Assembly (NCBI RefSeq): GCF_018829635.1
Contig: NZ_JAHKKG010000004.1
Location: forward strand, 372,001 to 436,000
Direction: 5' to 3'
Source of the DNA: Paractinoplanes bogorensis
GTDB lineage: Bacteria > Actinomycetota > Actinomycetes > Mycobacteriales > Micromonosporaceae
DNA: 64,000 nt
The translations under genes were made by a program, and so were the position numbers. The notes below the pieces were generated by a model. That model searched no databases. It was not told the DNA's origin and saw only the letters and a program-made list of their open reading frames with translations. Positions 35,123 to 44,147 of this stretch are shown here, one piece after another (position 1 is the first letter of the stretch; the number at the start of each line of letters is the position of its first letter).

Positions 35123-38026
35123 GTGCAAGTCAGATCGAAGGCCAGACGCGTGCTGGCCGTCACCGGCGCCGCCGTCCTCGGCGCCGGCGCGGCCCTCGCG
35201 GCCGGTGCCCCCGCCCTCGCCGCCCCCGGCTGCACCGTCGTCTACAAGGTGCAGAGCCAGTGGACCGGCGGGTTCACCGGCGACATCGCCATCACCAACA
35301 CCGGCGACCCGGTGACGTCGTGGAAGCTCGAGTACGACTTCCCGGACGCGTCGCAGAAGGTCACCCAGGGCTGGAGCGGCGTCTATTCGCAGAGCGGCCA
35401 GCACGTCACCGTGAACAACGCGGCCTGGAACGGCAACCTGGGCACCAACGGGTCGGTGAGCACCGGCTTCAACGGCACGTTCGGCTCGGCCAACCCGGTG
35501 CCGACCGCGTTCACGCTCAACGGCACCCGCTGCAACGGCGCGGCCAACGCCCCCACCGTCGAGATCACCAGCCCGGCCGCGAACACCCGGTTCACCGCCC
35601 CGGCCTCGATCCCGATCACCGCCGTCCCCGGCGGCACGGTGGCCAAGGTCGAGTTCTACCACGACGGGCTGCTGCTCAACACCGACACCACCGCGCCCTA
35701 CACGTACACCTGGACCGGCGTTCCGGCCCAGACCGCGGCCTACCAGCTGCAGGCGATCGCGTACGACGCGGCGGGCACCAAGAGCAACACCGCGGCCGTG
35801 CCGGTCTTCGTCGACGCGGCCACCACGCCGGCGATCGTCACCGACGCCACCTCGGTCAGCGTCTCGCCCGGCGGGTCGGCCACGTTCAAGCTGGCCCTGA
35901 GCAAGGCGCCGACGGCGAACGTGTCCGTGGCCATCGCCCGCACCGCCGGTTCCACGGCGGTCACGGCGACCCCGACCCCGCTCACCTTCACCCCGTCGAA
36001 CTGGAACACCGGCCAGACCGTCACGGTCGCGGCCACCAGCGCGGCGGCGATCGGCGCGACGGCCTCGTTCTCGGCCACCGCGAGCGGGCACACCGCGGCG
36101 ACGATCAACGCGACCGTCGTCCGGGAAGGGGCCGCCGACGCCCGGTTCACCCAGATGTACAACGACATCAAGAACCCGGCCAACGGCTACTTCAGCCCGG
36201 ACGGCGTGCCCTACCACTCGATCGAGACGCTGATCGACGAGGCGCCCGACCACGGCCACGAGACCACCTCCGAGGCGTTCAGCTACTGGCTGTGGCTCGA
36301 GGCGGAGTACGGGCACACGTCGCAGAACTGGGCGCCGTTCAACAGCGCGTGGTCGACGATGGAGAAGTACATCATCCCGTCGCACGCCGACCAGCCGACC
36401 AACGACAAGTACGACGCGTCCAAGCCGGCCACCTACGCGGCCGAGTACCCGCTGCCGTCGCAGTACCCGTCGCAGCTCGACAACAGCGTCTCGGTCGGCA
36501 GCGACCCGCTGGCCGCGGAGCTGAAGAGCGCGTACGGGACCTCCGACATCTACGGCATGCACTGGCTGCTCGACGTCGACAACACGTACGGCTTCGGCCG
36601 GTGCGGTGACGGCACCTCGAAGAACGTCTACATCAACACCTTCCAGCGCGGCCCGCAGGAGTCGACGTTCGAGACCGTGCCGCAGCCCTCCTGCGACACG
36701 TTCAAGTACGGCGGCCCCAACGGTTACCTCGACCTGTTCACCAAGGACTCGAGCTACGCCAAGCAGTGGAAGTACACCAACGCCCCGGACGCGGACTCGC
36801 GCGCGGTGCAGGCGGCGTACTGGGCCTACACCTGGGCCACCGAGCAGGGTAAGCAGTCGCAGCTGACCTCGGCCGTGACCAACGCGGCCAAGATGGGCGA
36901 CTACCTGCGCTACTCCTTCTACGACAAGTACTTCAAGCAGCCGGGCTGTGCCTCGACGTCGTGCGCGGCGGGCACCGGCAAGAACGCCTCCAACAACCTG
37001 ATGTCCTGGTACTACGCCTGGGGCGGCGCGACCGACACCAACGCCGGCTGGGCGTGGCGGATCGGCTCGTCGACCAGCCACTTCGGCTACCAGAACCCGA
37101 TGGCGGCCTACGTGCTGTCCAACGTGAGCGCCTTCGCCCCGAAGTCGCCCACGGCCAAGGCCGACTGGCAGGCCAGCCTCAACCGGCAGCTCGAGTTCTA
37201 CCAGTGGCTGCAGTCGTCCGAGGGCGCGATCGCCGGCGGCGCGACGAACAGCTGGAACGGCAGCTACCAGGCGCGTCCGGCCGGGGTGCCGACGTTCTAC
37301 GGCCTCTCGTACGTGGAAGCCCCGGTTTATGAGGACCCGCCGTCGAACCGGTGGTTCGGCATGCAGACGTGGTCGCTCGAGCGGCTGGCCGAGTACTACT
37401 ACCTGACCAATGACGCCAAGGCCAAGTCGGTCCTGGACAAGTGGGTCCCGTGGGCGCTGGCCAACAGCACCATCAGCGCCACCGACTTCTCGATCCCGTC
37501 GGACATGGCGTGGACCGGTGCGCCGGCCACCTGGAACCCGTCGTCCCCGGCGGCCAACACCAACCTGCACGTCACGGTGACCAGCAAGGGCCAGGACCTC
37601 GGCGTGGCGGGCTCGTACGCCAAGCTGCTGACCTACTACGCCGCGAAGTCGGGCAACACGGCCGCCAAGACCGCAGCCAAGAACCTGCTCGACGCCATCT
37701 GGACCAAGAAGGACTCGAAGGGCGTGTCGGTCACCGAGACGCGCGCCGACTACAACCGGATGGACGACACCTACAACGCGTCGACCGGCCAGGGCATCTA
37801 CATCCCGCCGGGCTGGACCGGCAAGATGCCGAACGGCGACGTCATCAAGCCGGGCGTGTCCTTCCTGGACATCCGTTCCTTCTACAAGAACGACCCGGAC
37901 TACCCGAAGGTCGAGGCCTACCTCAACGGCGGACCGGCCCCGACGTTCAACTACCACCGCTTCTGGGCGCAGGTCGATGTGGCCACCGGCTACGCCGACT
38001 TCGCGCGCCTGTTCCCCAACGGATAG
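35123..38026 (+). CDS. Cellobiohydrolase/processive cellulase GH48 with N-terminal CBM2
   Basis: 967 residues from GTG 35123 with AAAGGA 8 bases upstream. Order: signal peptide (cleavage near ALAA-PGC), CBM2 (about 35-138), an immunoglobulin-like domain (about 148-232), a Calx-beta-like domain (about 237-335) and GH48 (about 345-967). The GH48 catalytic acid lies in APDHGHETTSEAF at about residues 373-385. GH48 enzymes cut cellulose from the reducing end and are central to bacterial cellulolysis. It follows the GH74 gene by 30 bases, and is presumably in its operon. Confidence 0.95.
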   Translation: MQVRSKARRVLAVTGAAVLGAGAALAAGAPALAAPGCTVVYKVQSQWTGGFTGDIAITNTGDPVTSWKLEYDFPDASQKVTQGWSGVYSQSGQHVTVNNAAWNGNLGTNGSVSTGFNGTFGSANPVPTAFTLNGTRCNGAANAPTVEITSPAANTRFTAPASIPITAVPGGTVAKVEFYHDGLLLNTDTTAPYTYTWTGVPAQTAAYQLQAIAYDAAGTKSNTAAVPVFVDAATTPAIVTDATSVSVSPGGSATFKLALSKAPTANVSVAIARTAGSTAVTATPTPLTFTPSNWNTGQTVTVAATSAAAIGATASFSATASGHTAATINATVVREGAADARFTQMYNDIKNPANGYFSPDGVPYHSIETLIDEAPDHGHETTSEAFSYWLWLEAEYGHTSQNWAPFNSAWSTMEKYIIPSHADQPTNDKYDASKPATYAAEYPLPSQYPSQLDNSVSVGSDPLAAELKSAYGTSDIYGMHWLLDVDNTYGFGRCGDGTSKNVYINTFQRGPQESTFETVPQPSCDTFKYGGPNGYLDLFTKDSSYAKQWKYTNAPDADSRAVQAAYWAYTWATEQGKQSQLTSAVTNAAKMGDYLRYSFYDKYFKQPGCASTSCAAGTGKNASNNLMSWYYAWGGATDTNAGWAWRIGSSTSHFGYQNPMAAYVLSNVSAFAPKSPTAKADWQASLNRQLEFYQWLQSSEGAIAGGATNSWNGSYQARPAGVPTFYGLSYVEAPVYEDPPSNRWFGMQTWSLERLAEYYYLTNDAKAKSVLDKWVPWALANSTISATDFSIPSDMAWTGAPATWNPSSPAANTNLHVTVTSKGQDLGVAGSYAKLLTYYAAKSGNTAAKTAAKNLLDAIWTKKDSKGVSVTETRADYNRMDDTYNASTGQGIYIPPGWTGKMPNGDVIKPGVSFLDIRSFYKNDPDYPKVEAYLNGGPAPTFNYHRFWAQVDVATGYADFARLFPNG

Positions 38027-38040
38027 GAGGTCTGTTTCTG

Positions 38041-39168
38041 ATGCGCAAAAGGCTTTTGATGTACGCCATGGCAGGGCTGCTCGCGGCCGGTGTCGGTGCG
38101 GTGATCACCCCGGTCGCCGCCCAGGCCCACGGGGCGATGATGGTGCCCGGCAGCCGGACGTGGCTCTGCTACAAGGACGGCCGCAACCCGAACACCGGGG
38201 CGATCGAGCCCAAGAACGCCGCCTGCGCCGCCGCGGTGGCGCAGAGCGGGCCGACCTCGCTCTACAACTGGTTCGCCGTGCTGCGCTCCGACGGGGCGGG
38301 CCGGATGGACGGGTTCATCCCGAACGGGCAGCTCTGCTCGGGCGGCACCGGTGGACCGTACGACTTCACCGGCTACAACCTGCCCCGCAACGACTGGCCG
38401 GTGACCCACCTGACCTCGGGCGCGTCGCTGGGCATCCAGTACAACAACTGGGCCAAGCACCCGGGCACGTTCCGGCTCTACATCACCAAGGACTCGTGGA
38501 GCCCGACCCGCGCACTCGCGTGGAGCGACCTCGAGTCGACGCCGTTCGACACCGTGACCAACCCGCCGGACCAGGGCGGGCCGGGCTCGGACGACGGCCA
38601 CTACTACTGGAACGCGACGCTGCCGTCGGGCAAGAGCGGACGCCACCTGATCTATTCGGTGTGGCAGCGCTCGGACAGCAACGAGACGTTCTACGGCTGC
38701 TCCGACGTCGTCTTCGACGGCGGCAAGGGTGAGGTCACCGGCGTCGGTGGCGGTGGCACGACGACACCGCCGACCACTCCGCCGGTCACGACGCCGCCCG
38801 TCACCACCCCGCCGGTCACGCCCCCGGTGACCACGCCGCCGGTGACCACGCCGCCGCCTGCGGGTGGCTCGGCGTGCTACGCGATGTTCAACATCTCGAG
38901 CGCGTGGAACGGCGGCTTCCAGGCCGAGGTGATGGTGCACGCCGACACCGCGGCGATCAGCAAATGGTCGGTGTCGTGGACCTGGCCCGGCTCGCAGACC
39001 TTGCAACAGGTCTGGAACGGCACCGGGACCAGCAGCGGTTCCCTGGTGACGGTGAAGAACGCGGCCTACAACGGCACGGTCGGAGCCGGTAAGTACGTCA
39101 CGTTCGGCATGCTCGGCACCGGAACGGCACCACCCTCGGTGAACAACCTGGCCTGCACCACGGCCTGA
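38041..39168 (+). CDS. Lytic polysaccharide monooxygenase AA10 with C-terminal CBM2
   Basis: 375 residues; AGGAGG 11 bases upstream of ATG 38041. After the signal peptide the mature protein begins at H30 (AQA-HGAMM), the N-terminal copper ligand of the histidine brace; H140 (NNWAKHPGTF) is the second ligand. A TTPPVTTPP linker (about 240-277) leads to CBM2. The sequence resembles cellulose-active, C1-oxidising AA10 enzymes. It completes the GH74-GH48-AA10 set, whose members act in synergy on crystalline cellulose. Confidence 0.95.
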   Translation: MRKRLLMYAMAGLLAAGVGAVITPVAAQAHGAMMVPGSRTWLCYKDGRNPNTGAIEPKNAACAAAVAQSGPTSLYNWFAVLRSDGAGRMDGFIPNGQLCSGGTGGPYDFTGYNLPRNDWPVTHLTSGASLGIQYNNWAKHPGTFRLYITKDSWSPTRALAWSDLESTPFDTVTNPPDQGGPGSDDGHYYWNATLPSGKSGRHLIYSVWQRSDSNETFYGCSDVVFDGGKGEVTGVGGGGTTTPPTTPPVTTPPVTTPPVTPPVTTPPVTTPPPAGGSACYAMFNISSAWNGGFQAEVMVHADTAAISKWSVSWTWPGSQTLQQVWNGTGTSSGSLVTVKNAAYNGTVGAGKYVTFGMLGTGTAPPSVNNLACTTA

Positions 39169-39173
39169 GTGAA

Positions 39174-39208
39174 CCCGGCGGCGGTGCTACCACAGCACCG
39201 CCGCCGGG
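39174..39208 (+). terminator. Terminator of the cellulase operon
   Basis: CCCGGCGGCGGTGCT (39174-39188) and AGCACCGCCGCCGGG (39194-39208), a perfect 15-bp stem with a 5-base loop, 6 bases after the LPMO stop. No U tract. Confidence 0.88.
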
Positions 39209-39320
39209 CTACCGCGTGGCATCCAAATCTGTCAAGATGACCACTCCTTCGATGAAGGTGCAACATTTTCGGGTCCGGCTACGTCTCTCTCGCAGGGCCC
39301 ATTTCTCGAATGTGAGAGTC

Positions 39321-40559
39321 ATGATTCAGCGACGCAAAGTAATTTTCGGTGCGGTAACTGTGGCCGCGGGGGCCACAATTGCCGGTTGCTCCTCGTCCGG
39401 CAAAGGCGGGGCCGGCTCGAGCTGGGTCGGGACGCCCGCCGAAGCCGCCGGGGCCGAGCCGGTGGCGGCCGTGATGCCGGTGAAGCTGACCGTGACGCCG
39501 GCGAACGGGGGCACGGGTGTCTCGCCGGTCAAGCCGATCGTCGTCAGCGCTACCGATGGCAAGCTGCAGACGGTGACGGTGACAGCCGGTAAGGACAAGA
39601 TCGCCGGAGAGATGCAGGACGACGGCACCTGGCAGTCGACCGGCGACCTCGCGTACGGGAAGAAATACAAGGTGACCGTCACCGCGGCCGACAACGCGGG
39701 CGCGACGACAACCAAGGACCACACGTTCACCACCCTCAAGCCGGCCAAGACGGCCACGGTGTCCTTCCAGGCCAACGGCATGCTGGCGATGAAGGAGGGG
39801 CGCACCTACGGCGCCGGGCAGCCGGTGATCGTGCGGTTCAGCCGGGCCGTCAACAAGAACGCGGCCGAGAAGGCGATCGAGATCAAGACGTCGCCCTCGG
39901 TGCCGGGCAAGTTCTACTGGCGCGACGACCGCACGGTGCACTGGCGGCCGGCGAAGTACTGGGCGGCCGGGACGTCGATCGAGGTCAAGGTGAACGCGTT
40001 CGGCGTCAAGCTGGGCGACACCACGTACGGGGGGAAGAATGCCTCGACGAAGTTCCGGATCGGCCGTCAGCTGATCGCGATCTGCGACAACCGGACCCAC
40101 CTGACCAAGGTCTACATCGACGGCAAACTCGTCCGCACGATGAAGAGCAGCCTGGGCAAGGGCGGCGGCACGACCGGGGCCAACGGCGAGCGGATCAGCT
40201 ACTGGACGGCGGGCGGGCCGCACGTCGTCCTGGGCAAGAAGCGCAAGCACACGATGAGCTCGGCCAGCTACGGCGTGACCGACCCGAAGGACCCGAACTA
40301 CTACGTGTCCGAGAACATCGAATACTGCACGCGGATCAGCTACTCCGGCGAATACCTGCACGCCGCCCCGTGGAACAAGTCGCTGGGCCGGGCCAACCTG
40401 TCGCACGGCTGCGTCAACCTGAGCACGGCCGATGCCAAGTGGGTCTACAACACGTTCCTGCCCGGCGACATCGTCGACGTCAAGAACAGCCCGCGCGAGC
40501 TCCCGATCTGGAACGGCCTGGGCGACTGGACCGTCCCCTACGACAAGTACGGCCGCTGA
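39321..40559 (+). CDS. L,D-transpeptidase lipoprotein with Ig-like domains
   Basis: 412 residues. Signal with lipobox TIAGCSSS (cysteine about 22), then two Ig-like domains (about 50-260) as in LdtMt2, and a YkuD catalytic domain (about 265-390) with H362 and C364 in SHGCVNLS. It makes 3-3 cross-links in peptidoglycan or anchors proteins to it, at the outer face of the membrane. Start at ATG 39321. It has its own promoter region after the cellulase terminator. Confidence 0.93.
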   Translation: MIQRRKVIFGAVTVAAGATIAGCSSSGKGGAGSSWVGTPAEAAGAEPVAAVMPVKLTVTPANGGTGVSPVKPIVVSATDGKLQTVTVTAGKDKIAGEMQDDGTWQSTGDLAYGKKYKVTVTAADNAGATTTKDHTFTTLKPAKTATVSFQANGMLAMKEGRTYGAGQPVIVRFSRAVNKNAAEKAIEIKTSPSVPGKFYWRDDRTVHWRPAKYWAAGTSIEVKVNAFGVKLGDTTYGGKNASTKFRIGRQLIAICDNRTHLTKVYIDGKLVRTMKSSLGKGGGTTGANGERISYWTAGGPHVVLGKKRKHTMSSASYGVTDPKDPNYYVSENIEYCTRISYSGEYLHAAPWNKSLGRANLSHGCVNLSTADAKWVYNTFLPGDIVDVKNSPRELPIWNGLGDWTVPYDKYGR

Positions 40560-40571
40560 GCCTGGCCGGGT

Positions 40572-41141
40572 TCAGTCACGGCGCCGGCTCTGGAGCAGGG
40601 GCGCCAGGTCGAGCTTGAACGGGAACGGCTCTTCCGTGGTGAGTGGCTGCCCCGGAGCAGCGACCAGGAACGGGACGTAGTGGTCGCCGTCCAGCTTCTG
40701 CAGGTGCAGCTCGACCGAGTCGTCGGGCTGCTCGACCCGGAGGTACCAGCCGATACCGGCCGCAGCGTACAGCTGCGGTTTGAGCAGTCGGTCCGCGCCC
40801 GCGTTACTCGGCGAGACGATCTCGACGACCAGTTTCGCCTCGGCCGCTTCGACGGTGGATCCAGTGTCCTCGGTGTCCGCCACTACCAAGTCGGGCTCGA
40901 CAATGCGGCCGGTGGCCAGCCGGAGATTGACGTCCTGCAGCATCAGAAGTCCAGCTTGCTCGGCCGGGCCATCGAGTCCCACCGCGAGTAGGTATGCGAT
41001 GCGCTGATGGCGCTTGCTCGGTGCAGGACTCACCAGCAAGCTCCCATCAACAAGTTCGATCCGGTTCGCCGTCTCGCCCAGTGCGAAGTACTCGTCTTCG
41101 CTCCACGGTTCCGGGTGCTGTTCCAGGACTCCCACGCTCAT
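40572..41141 (-). CDS. Uma2 family putative restriction endonuclease-like protein
   Basis: 189 residues. The Uma2/DUF820 pattern is clear: ETANRIELVDGSLLVSPAPS, VEPDLVVAD and the PD-(D/E)xK-like core LVVEIVSPSNAGADRLLKPQLY with the Y-AAAGI-WYLRV end. Actinomycetes encode dozens of copies; none has a settled function. Convergent with the L,D-transpeptidase gene, 12 bases apart. The 130 bases between it and the next gene hold no visible feature. Confidence 0.9.
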   Translation of the reverse strand: MSVGVLEQHPEPWSEDEYFALGETANRIELVDGSLLVSPAPSKRHQRIAYLLAVGLDGPAEQAGLLMLQDVNLRLATGRIVEPDLVVADTEDTGSTVEAAEAKLVVEIVSPSNAGADRLLKPQLYAAAGIGWYLRVEQPDDSVELHLQKLDGDHYVPFLVAAPGQPLTTEEPFPFKLDLAPLLQSRRRD

Positions 41142-41271
41142 CGGATCGCCTCACCTCTCGGGGGTGCCGCCCTAAGCGTGCCATGCCGCATGCGACCTGA
41201 CCGGCCGCCTCGCGTGTCTTTGTGCTCGACATCTAGTCGTGAGCAAGCTTGGCATGCGACCAGATGTTGCG

Positions 41272-41835
41272 TCAAGGCTGGGCGGGGTTGGTGCGCAAGC
41301 CCCGAAGGATGAAGTCGAGACGGCGGTGGTAGTCGTCGCGGGGTTGCTGGTCGCAGGCGCGGACGATGACGCCCCGCTCGAGGATCAGGTAGGCCAGGTC
41401 GTCGGGGGTGATGTCGGCGCGCACCACGCCGGCCGCCTGGGCGTCGGCCAGCAGGCGGCTGCCGAAGTGGCACGCACGGTCGAAGAGCCGGGTCAACGGC
41501 TCGGAATCGGGCAGCGTGCGCATCAGCACGTCGTTGGCGGCGGGCTCGTCGAACTGCAGCAGCCAGGTGCGCAGCAGGTACTGCTCGAAGCGCTCGAGCG
41601 GTCCCTCGAGCTCGTCGACGGCGTCGATGATCGCGCCCAGGCGGGCCGCCACCAGCTCGTCGACCACCGCGTCGATCAGGCCGCAGCGGCTGCCGAAACG
41701 GTGGTAGATCGTGCCCTTGCTGACGCCGGCGGCCCGGGCCACCTCGTCGAGCGGGGTGGCCAGGCCGCCGGCGCGGAACACGTCGAGGGCAGCCCGGCGG
41801 ATGCCCTCGACGTTGCGGCGCGCGTCAGCTCTCAT
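41272..41835 (-). CDS. TetR family regulator of the DsbA/peptide operon
   Basis: 187 residues. HTH at about 14-55 (VARAAGVSKGTIYHRFGSR), C-terminal TetR_C-like helical domain. It is last in the operon 47-residue peptide, DsbA-like protein, TetR, with a 4-base overlap (ATGA) with the DsbA-like gene. A palindrome across the peptide start is a likely autoregulatory operator. Confidence 0.9.
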   Translation of the reverse strand: MRADARRNVEGIRRAALDVFRAGGLATPLDEVARAAGVSKGTIYHRFGSRCGLIDAVVDELVAARLGAIIDAVDELEGPLERFEQYLLRTWLLQFDEPAANDVLMRTLPDSEPLTRLFDRACHFGSRLLADAQAAGVVRADITPDDLAYLILERGVIVRACDQQPRDDYHRRLDFILRGLRTNPAQP

Positions 41836-42518
41836 GCGGGGGAGGCTGCCCTGTCCTGCCAGGTCACGTCCAGCGCCTTGCGGAACATCTCGACCGGCTG
41901 GGCGCCCGAGACGGCCCGCTTGTTGTCGAAGACGAAGAACGGCACGCCGCTGATCCCGAGCTGACGGGCCTGCGCGATGTCGGCCTGGATGTCCTTCTCG
42001 TAGGCCTTGGCCGACAGCGCCTCGAGCGCCTCGGCCCGGTCGAGACCGAGCTCGGCCGCGAGGTCGGCCAGCACGCCGTGGTCGGCCAGGTTGAGCCCGT
42101 CGGTGAACTCGGCCCGGAACAGGCGGTCGACCATCGGCAGTTCCTGGTCGTGCGCCTTGGCCAGGTGGATCATCCGGTGCGCGTCCAGTGTGTTGATCAT
42201 CATGGACTTCTCGAACTGGTAGTCGAGACCGGCCTGGGCGCCGCGGGCCGCCAGTTGGGCGTGCGACGCCTCGACCTGGGCCTGGGGCATGCCGTAGTTC
42301 TTGGCCAGGTATTCGTCGGCCAGCACCGACTCACCCACCGGGAAGGCCGGGTTGAGCTGGAAGCTGTGATAGCGGACCTGCACCGACGAACCGTGCGGGA
42401 ACTGCTCGACGGCCTCCTTGAGCACGGCGTTGCCGAGGTAGCAGAACGGGCAGACGACGTCGCTCCAGACGTCGATCACGATCGGCTCGGCGGCCCGCCC
42501 GAAGACACTGGCGCTCAT
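41832..42518 (-). CDS. DsbA family oxidoreductase (FrnE-like)
   Basis: 228 residues, start at ATG 42518. Thioredoxin-fold with C-P-F-C active site (DVWSDVVCPFCYLGNA, about 17-32) and the cis-proline segment GISGVPFFVFDNKRAVSGAQ near residues 189-208, as in FrnE and 2-hydroxychromene-2-carboxylate isomerase relatives. There is no signal peptide, so it is cytoplasmic. Its start codon shares one base with the stop of the preceding peptide gene, and it overlaps TetR. FrnE members act on disulfides under oxidative stress. Confidence 0.9.
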   Translation of the reverse strand: MSASVFGRAAEPIVIDVWSDVVCPFCYLGNAVLKEAVEQFPHGSSVQVRYHSFQLNPAFPVGESVLADEYLAKNYGMPQAQVEASHAQLAARGAQAGLDYQFEKSMMINTLDAHRMIHLAKAHDQELPMVDRLFRAEFTDGLNLADHGVLADLAAELGLDRAEALEALSAKAYEKDIQADIAQARQLGISGVPFFVFDNKRAVSGAQPVEMFRKALDVTWQDRAASPA

Positions 42519-42661
42519 CAGTCGCACCACCCGTCCACGGCGCAGACACCGGAGTCGCCCTCGAGCGGCTCCAGCATGATCAGGGGCGCGGGGGCCGGCT
42601 CGACCGGCTCGACCTGGGGATCGGGCTCGATGAGCTCGGCCACGGCGTTACTTGACTCCAT
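42518..42661 (-). CDS. 47-residue peptide with a C-terminal Cys-x5-Cys motif
   Basis: 47 residues: an acidic, proline-rich leader-like part (EPDPQVEPVEPAPAP) and a C-terminal GDSGVCAVDGWCD with cysteines at 40 and 46. The frame continues upstream, but ATG 42661 is preferred because the operator covers it. The stop TGA and the DsbA start overlap as TGATG, so the peptide and the thiol oxidoreductase are made together. A disulfide substrate, a redox sensor or a small RiPP-like product are all possible; none is shown. Gene status is inferred from coupling and composition. Confidence 0.6.
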   Translation of the reverse strand: MESSNAVAELIEPDPQVEPVEPAPAPLIMLEPLEGDSGVCAVDGWCD

Positions 42662-42668
42662 GGTCAAG
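42651..42668. promoter_or_regulatory. TetR-type operator over the peptide start
   Basis: CTTGAC-N6-GTCAAG, 6-base arms, centred on the ATG of the 47-residue peptide gene. On the minus strand TTAGCT a few bases upstream may be the -10 element. Probable autoregulatory site of the operon's TetR. Confidence 0.65.
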
Positions 42669-42727
42669 AAAGCTAACACCAACTTGACCGCACCGACAAG
42701 ATACTCCGGCACTTTCCGGCGCGACGG

Positions 42728-42850
42728 CTGAAAGTTTCGGTCTCACTCAGAGTGCAGATAGTCGAGATCCAGCAGCTTGAATCTTGACGACATAGATGAA
42801 CGCCTTTACGTTACGGATGTTCGTCCGAAGAGTTACCGAAACTTCCGACC
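42728..42850. promoter_or_regulatory. Paired GAAAGTTTCGG-type boxes before the xylan operon
   Basis: CTGAAAGTTTCGGT (42728-42741) and, in opposite orientation, ACCGAAACTTCCG (42835-42847), the latter 20 bases before the first gene. The shared core GAAGTTTCGGT-like sequence resembles CGAAA...TTTCG motifs reported in xylanase promoters of streptomycetes. Candidate binding sites for a xylan-responsive regulator. Confidence 0.5.
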
Positions 42851-42866
42851 CACCGCGGAGGTCTCA

Positions 42867-44147
42867 ATGCCCACCCGTCGCGAGCTTCTCGCCCTCACAT
42901 CCGGCGCCGCCGCCGGCCTGGCCCTCCCGAACGAAACCCAGGCCGCGGAAACTCAAGCCGCCTCGAAAGACGATTCCCACTGGGTCGCCACCTGGGCCGC
43001 CGCCCCGACGACGATCCCGCCCACCACCCCCACCGTCCTGGCCAACCAGACCGTCCGCCACGTCGTGCACTGCAGCGCGGGCGGCGACGAGATCCGGGTC
43101 CGGGTCACCAACGAGTTCGGCTCGGGGCCACTGCGGATCGGCGCGGTCCGTGTCGCCCTGCGCTCGGGCACCGGGGCGAGCACGGCCACCGTGCCCGGCA
43201 CCGACCGGCGGGTGACCTTCAGCAACCACGCCGCGGTGACCATCCCGGCCGGGTCGCCGCTGGTCAGCGACCCGGTACGGCTGCGCGTGCCACCCGGCGG
43301 CGACCTGGCCGTCAGCCTCTATCTGCCGGCCCGCACCCCGGCGACGACCCTGGCCGCGTTCGCGTTCCAGGACAACGTCATCGCGGACGGCGACGTCACC
43401 GCCGCACGCACGGTCACACCGGTCGCCACGATCGGGCAATACCTGTTCCTCTCCGGTGTCTCGGTGCGTGACCGGGGTGCCGCCGTCGTCACGCTCGGCG
43501 ACTCGATCACCAACGGCGCCAACACCCCGAACAACCTCAACCACCGCTGGCCCGACCTGCTGGCCGCCCGGCTGCGCGCGGCGGGGGCCGACCTCGGGAT
43601 CGCCAACGTCGGCATCTCGGGCAACCGCCTGCTGCACGACCCGAACCCGGCTCCCGGCAGCGACGCCGAGGGCTTCGCGGCCTATTTCGGCCACAGTGGA
43701 CTTCGACGGTTCGACCGCGACGTCGTGGCCCAGCCCGGCGCGCGGTTCGTGATCGTGCTGCTCGGCGTGAACGACCTCGGCCACCCGGGCACGGTAGCGC
43801 CGGCCTCCGAGACGGTGTCCGCCGACGACCTGATCGCCGGTCACCGCCAGTTGATCGCCCGCGCCCACGCGGCCGGGCTGGTCGCGATCGGCGGCACGGT
43901 CCTGCCCTTCAAGGGCGACACGCTCGGCTTCTTCACCGAGGCCAACGAGCGCAAACGCGACGTGCTCAACCGCTGGATCCGGGCCGGCGGCGAGTACGAC
44001 GGCGTGATCGACTTCGACCGCGCGATGGGCGACCCGGCCGATCCGCTGCGCCTCAACCCGGCCTACGACAGCGGTGATCACCTGCACCCGAACGACGCCG
44101 GCATGGCCGCGATGGCCGAGGCCGTACCGCTGAGGCTGCTCAAATGA
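42867..44147 (+). CDS. Secreted SGNH/GDSL hydrolase (probable carbohydrate esterase), first copy
   Basis: 426 residues. A twin-arginine-like signal (TRRELLALTSGAAAG) leads export. An N-terminal beta-sandwich (about 40-205) precedes the SGNH domain: VTLGDSITNG (nucleophile Ser, block I), GISGNRLL (Gly/Asn), LLGVNDLG (block III) and SGDHLHPND (block V, Asp and His). It probably removes acetyl or aryl groups from xylan. Its stop overlaps the GH115 start by 4 bases. Start ATG 42867 with GGAGG 8 bases upstream. Confidence 0.88.
   Translation: MPTRRELLALTSGAAAGLALPNETQAAETQAASKDDSHWVATWAAAPTTIPPTTPTVLANQTVRHVVHCSAGGDEIRVRVTNEFGSGPLRIGAVRVALRSGTGASTATVPGTDRRVTFSNHAAVTIPAGSPLVSDPVRLRVPPGGDLAVSLYLPARTPATTLAAFAFQDNVIADGDVTAARTVTPVATIGQYLFLSGVSVRDRGAAVVTLGDSITNGANTPNNLNHRWPDLLAARLRAAGADLGIANVGISGNRLLHDPNPAPGSDAEGFAAYFGHSGLRRFDRDVVAQPGARFVIVLLGVNDLGHPGTVAPASETVSADDLIAGHRQLIARAHAAGLVAIGGTVLPFKGDTLGFFTEANERKRDVLNRWIRAGGEYDGVIDFDRAMGDPADPLRLNPAYDSGDHLHPNDAGMAAMAEAVPLRLLK

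Noticed and set aside
32177..37957. A 1926-codon open frame on the minus strand
   Set aside because: It is the antisense shadow of the GH74 and GH48 genes; its translation is Arg/Gly/Val-rich low complexity with no domain, as expected from GC-rich third positions.
38757..38865. Repeats in the LPMO gene
   Set aside because: Also a Pro/Thr linker between catalytic domain and CBM2, normal for secreted cellulases.
41142..41271. Possible small gene between Uma2 and TetR genes
   Set aside because: No frame with a ribosome site and sensible composition; only overlapping shadows.
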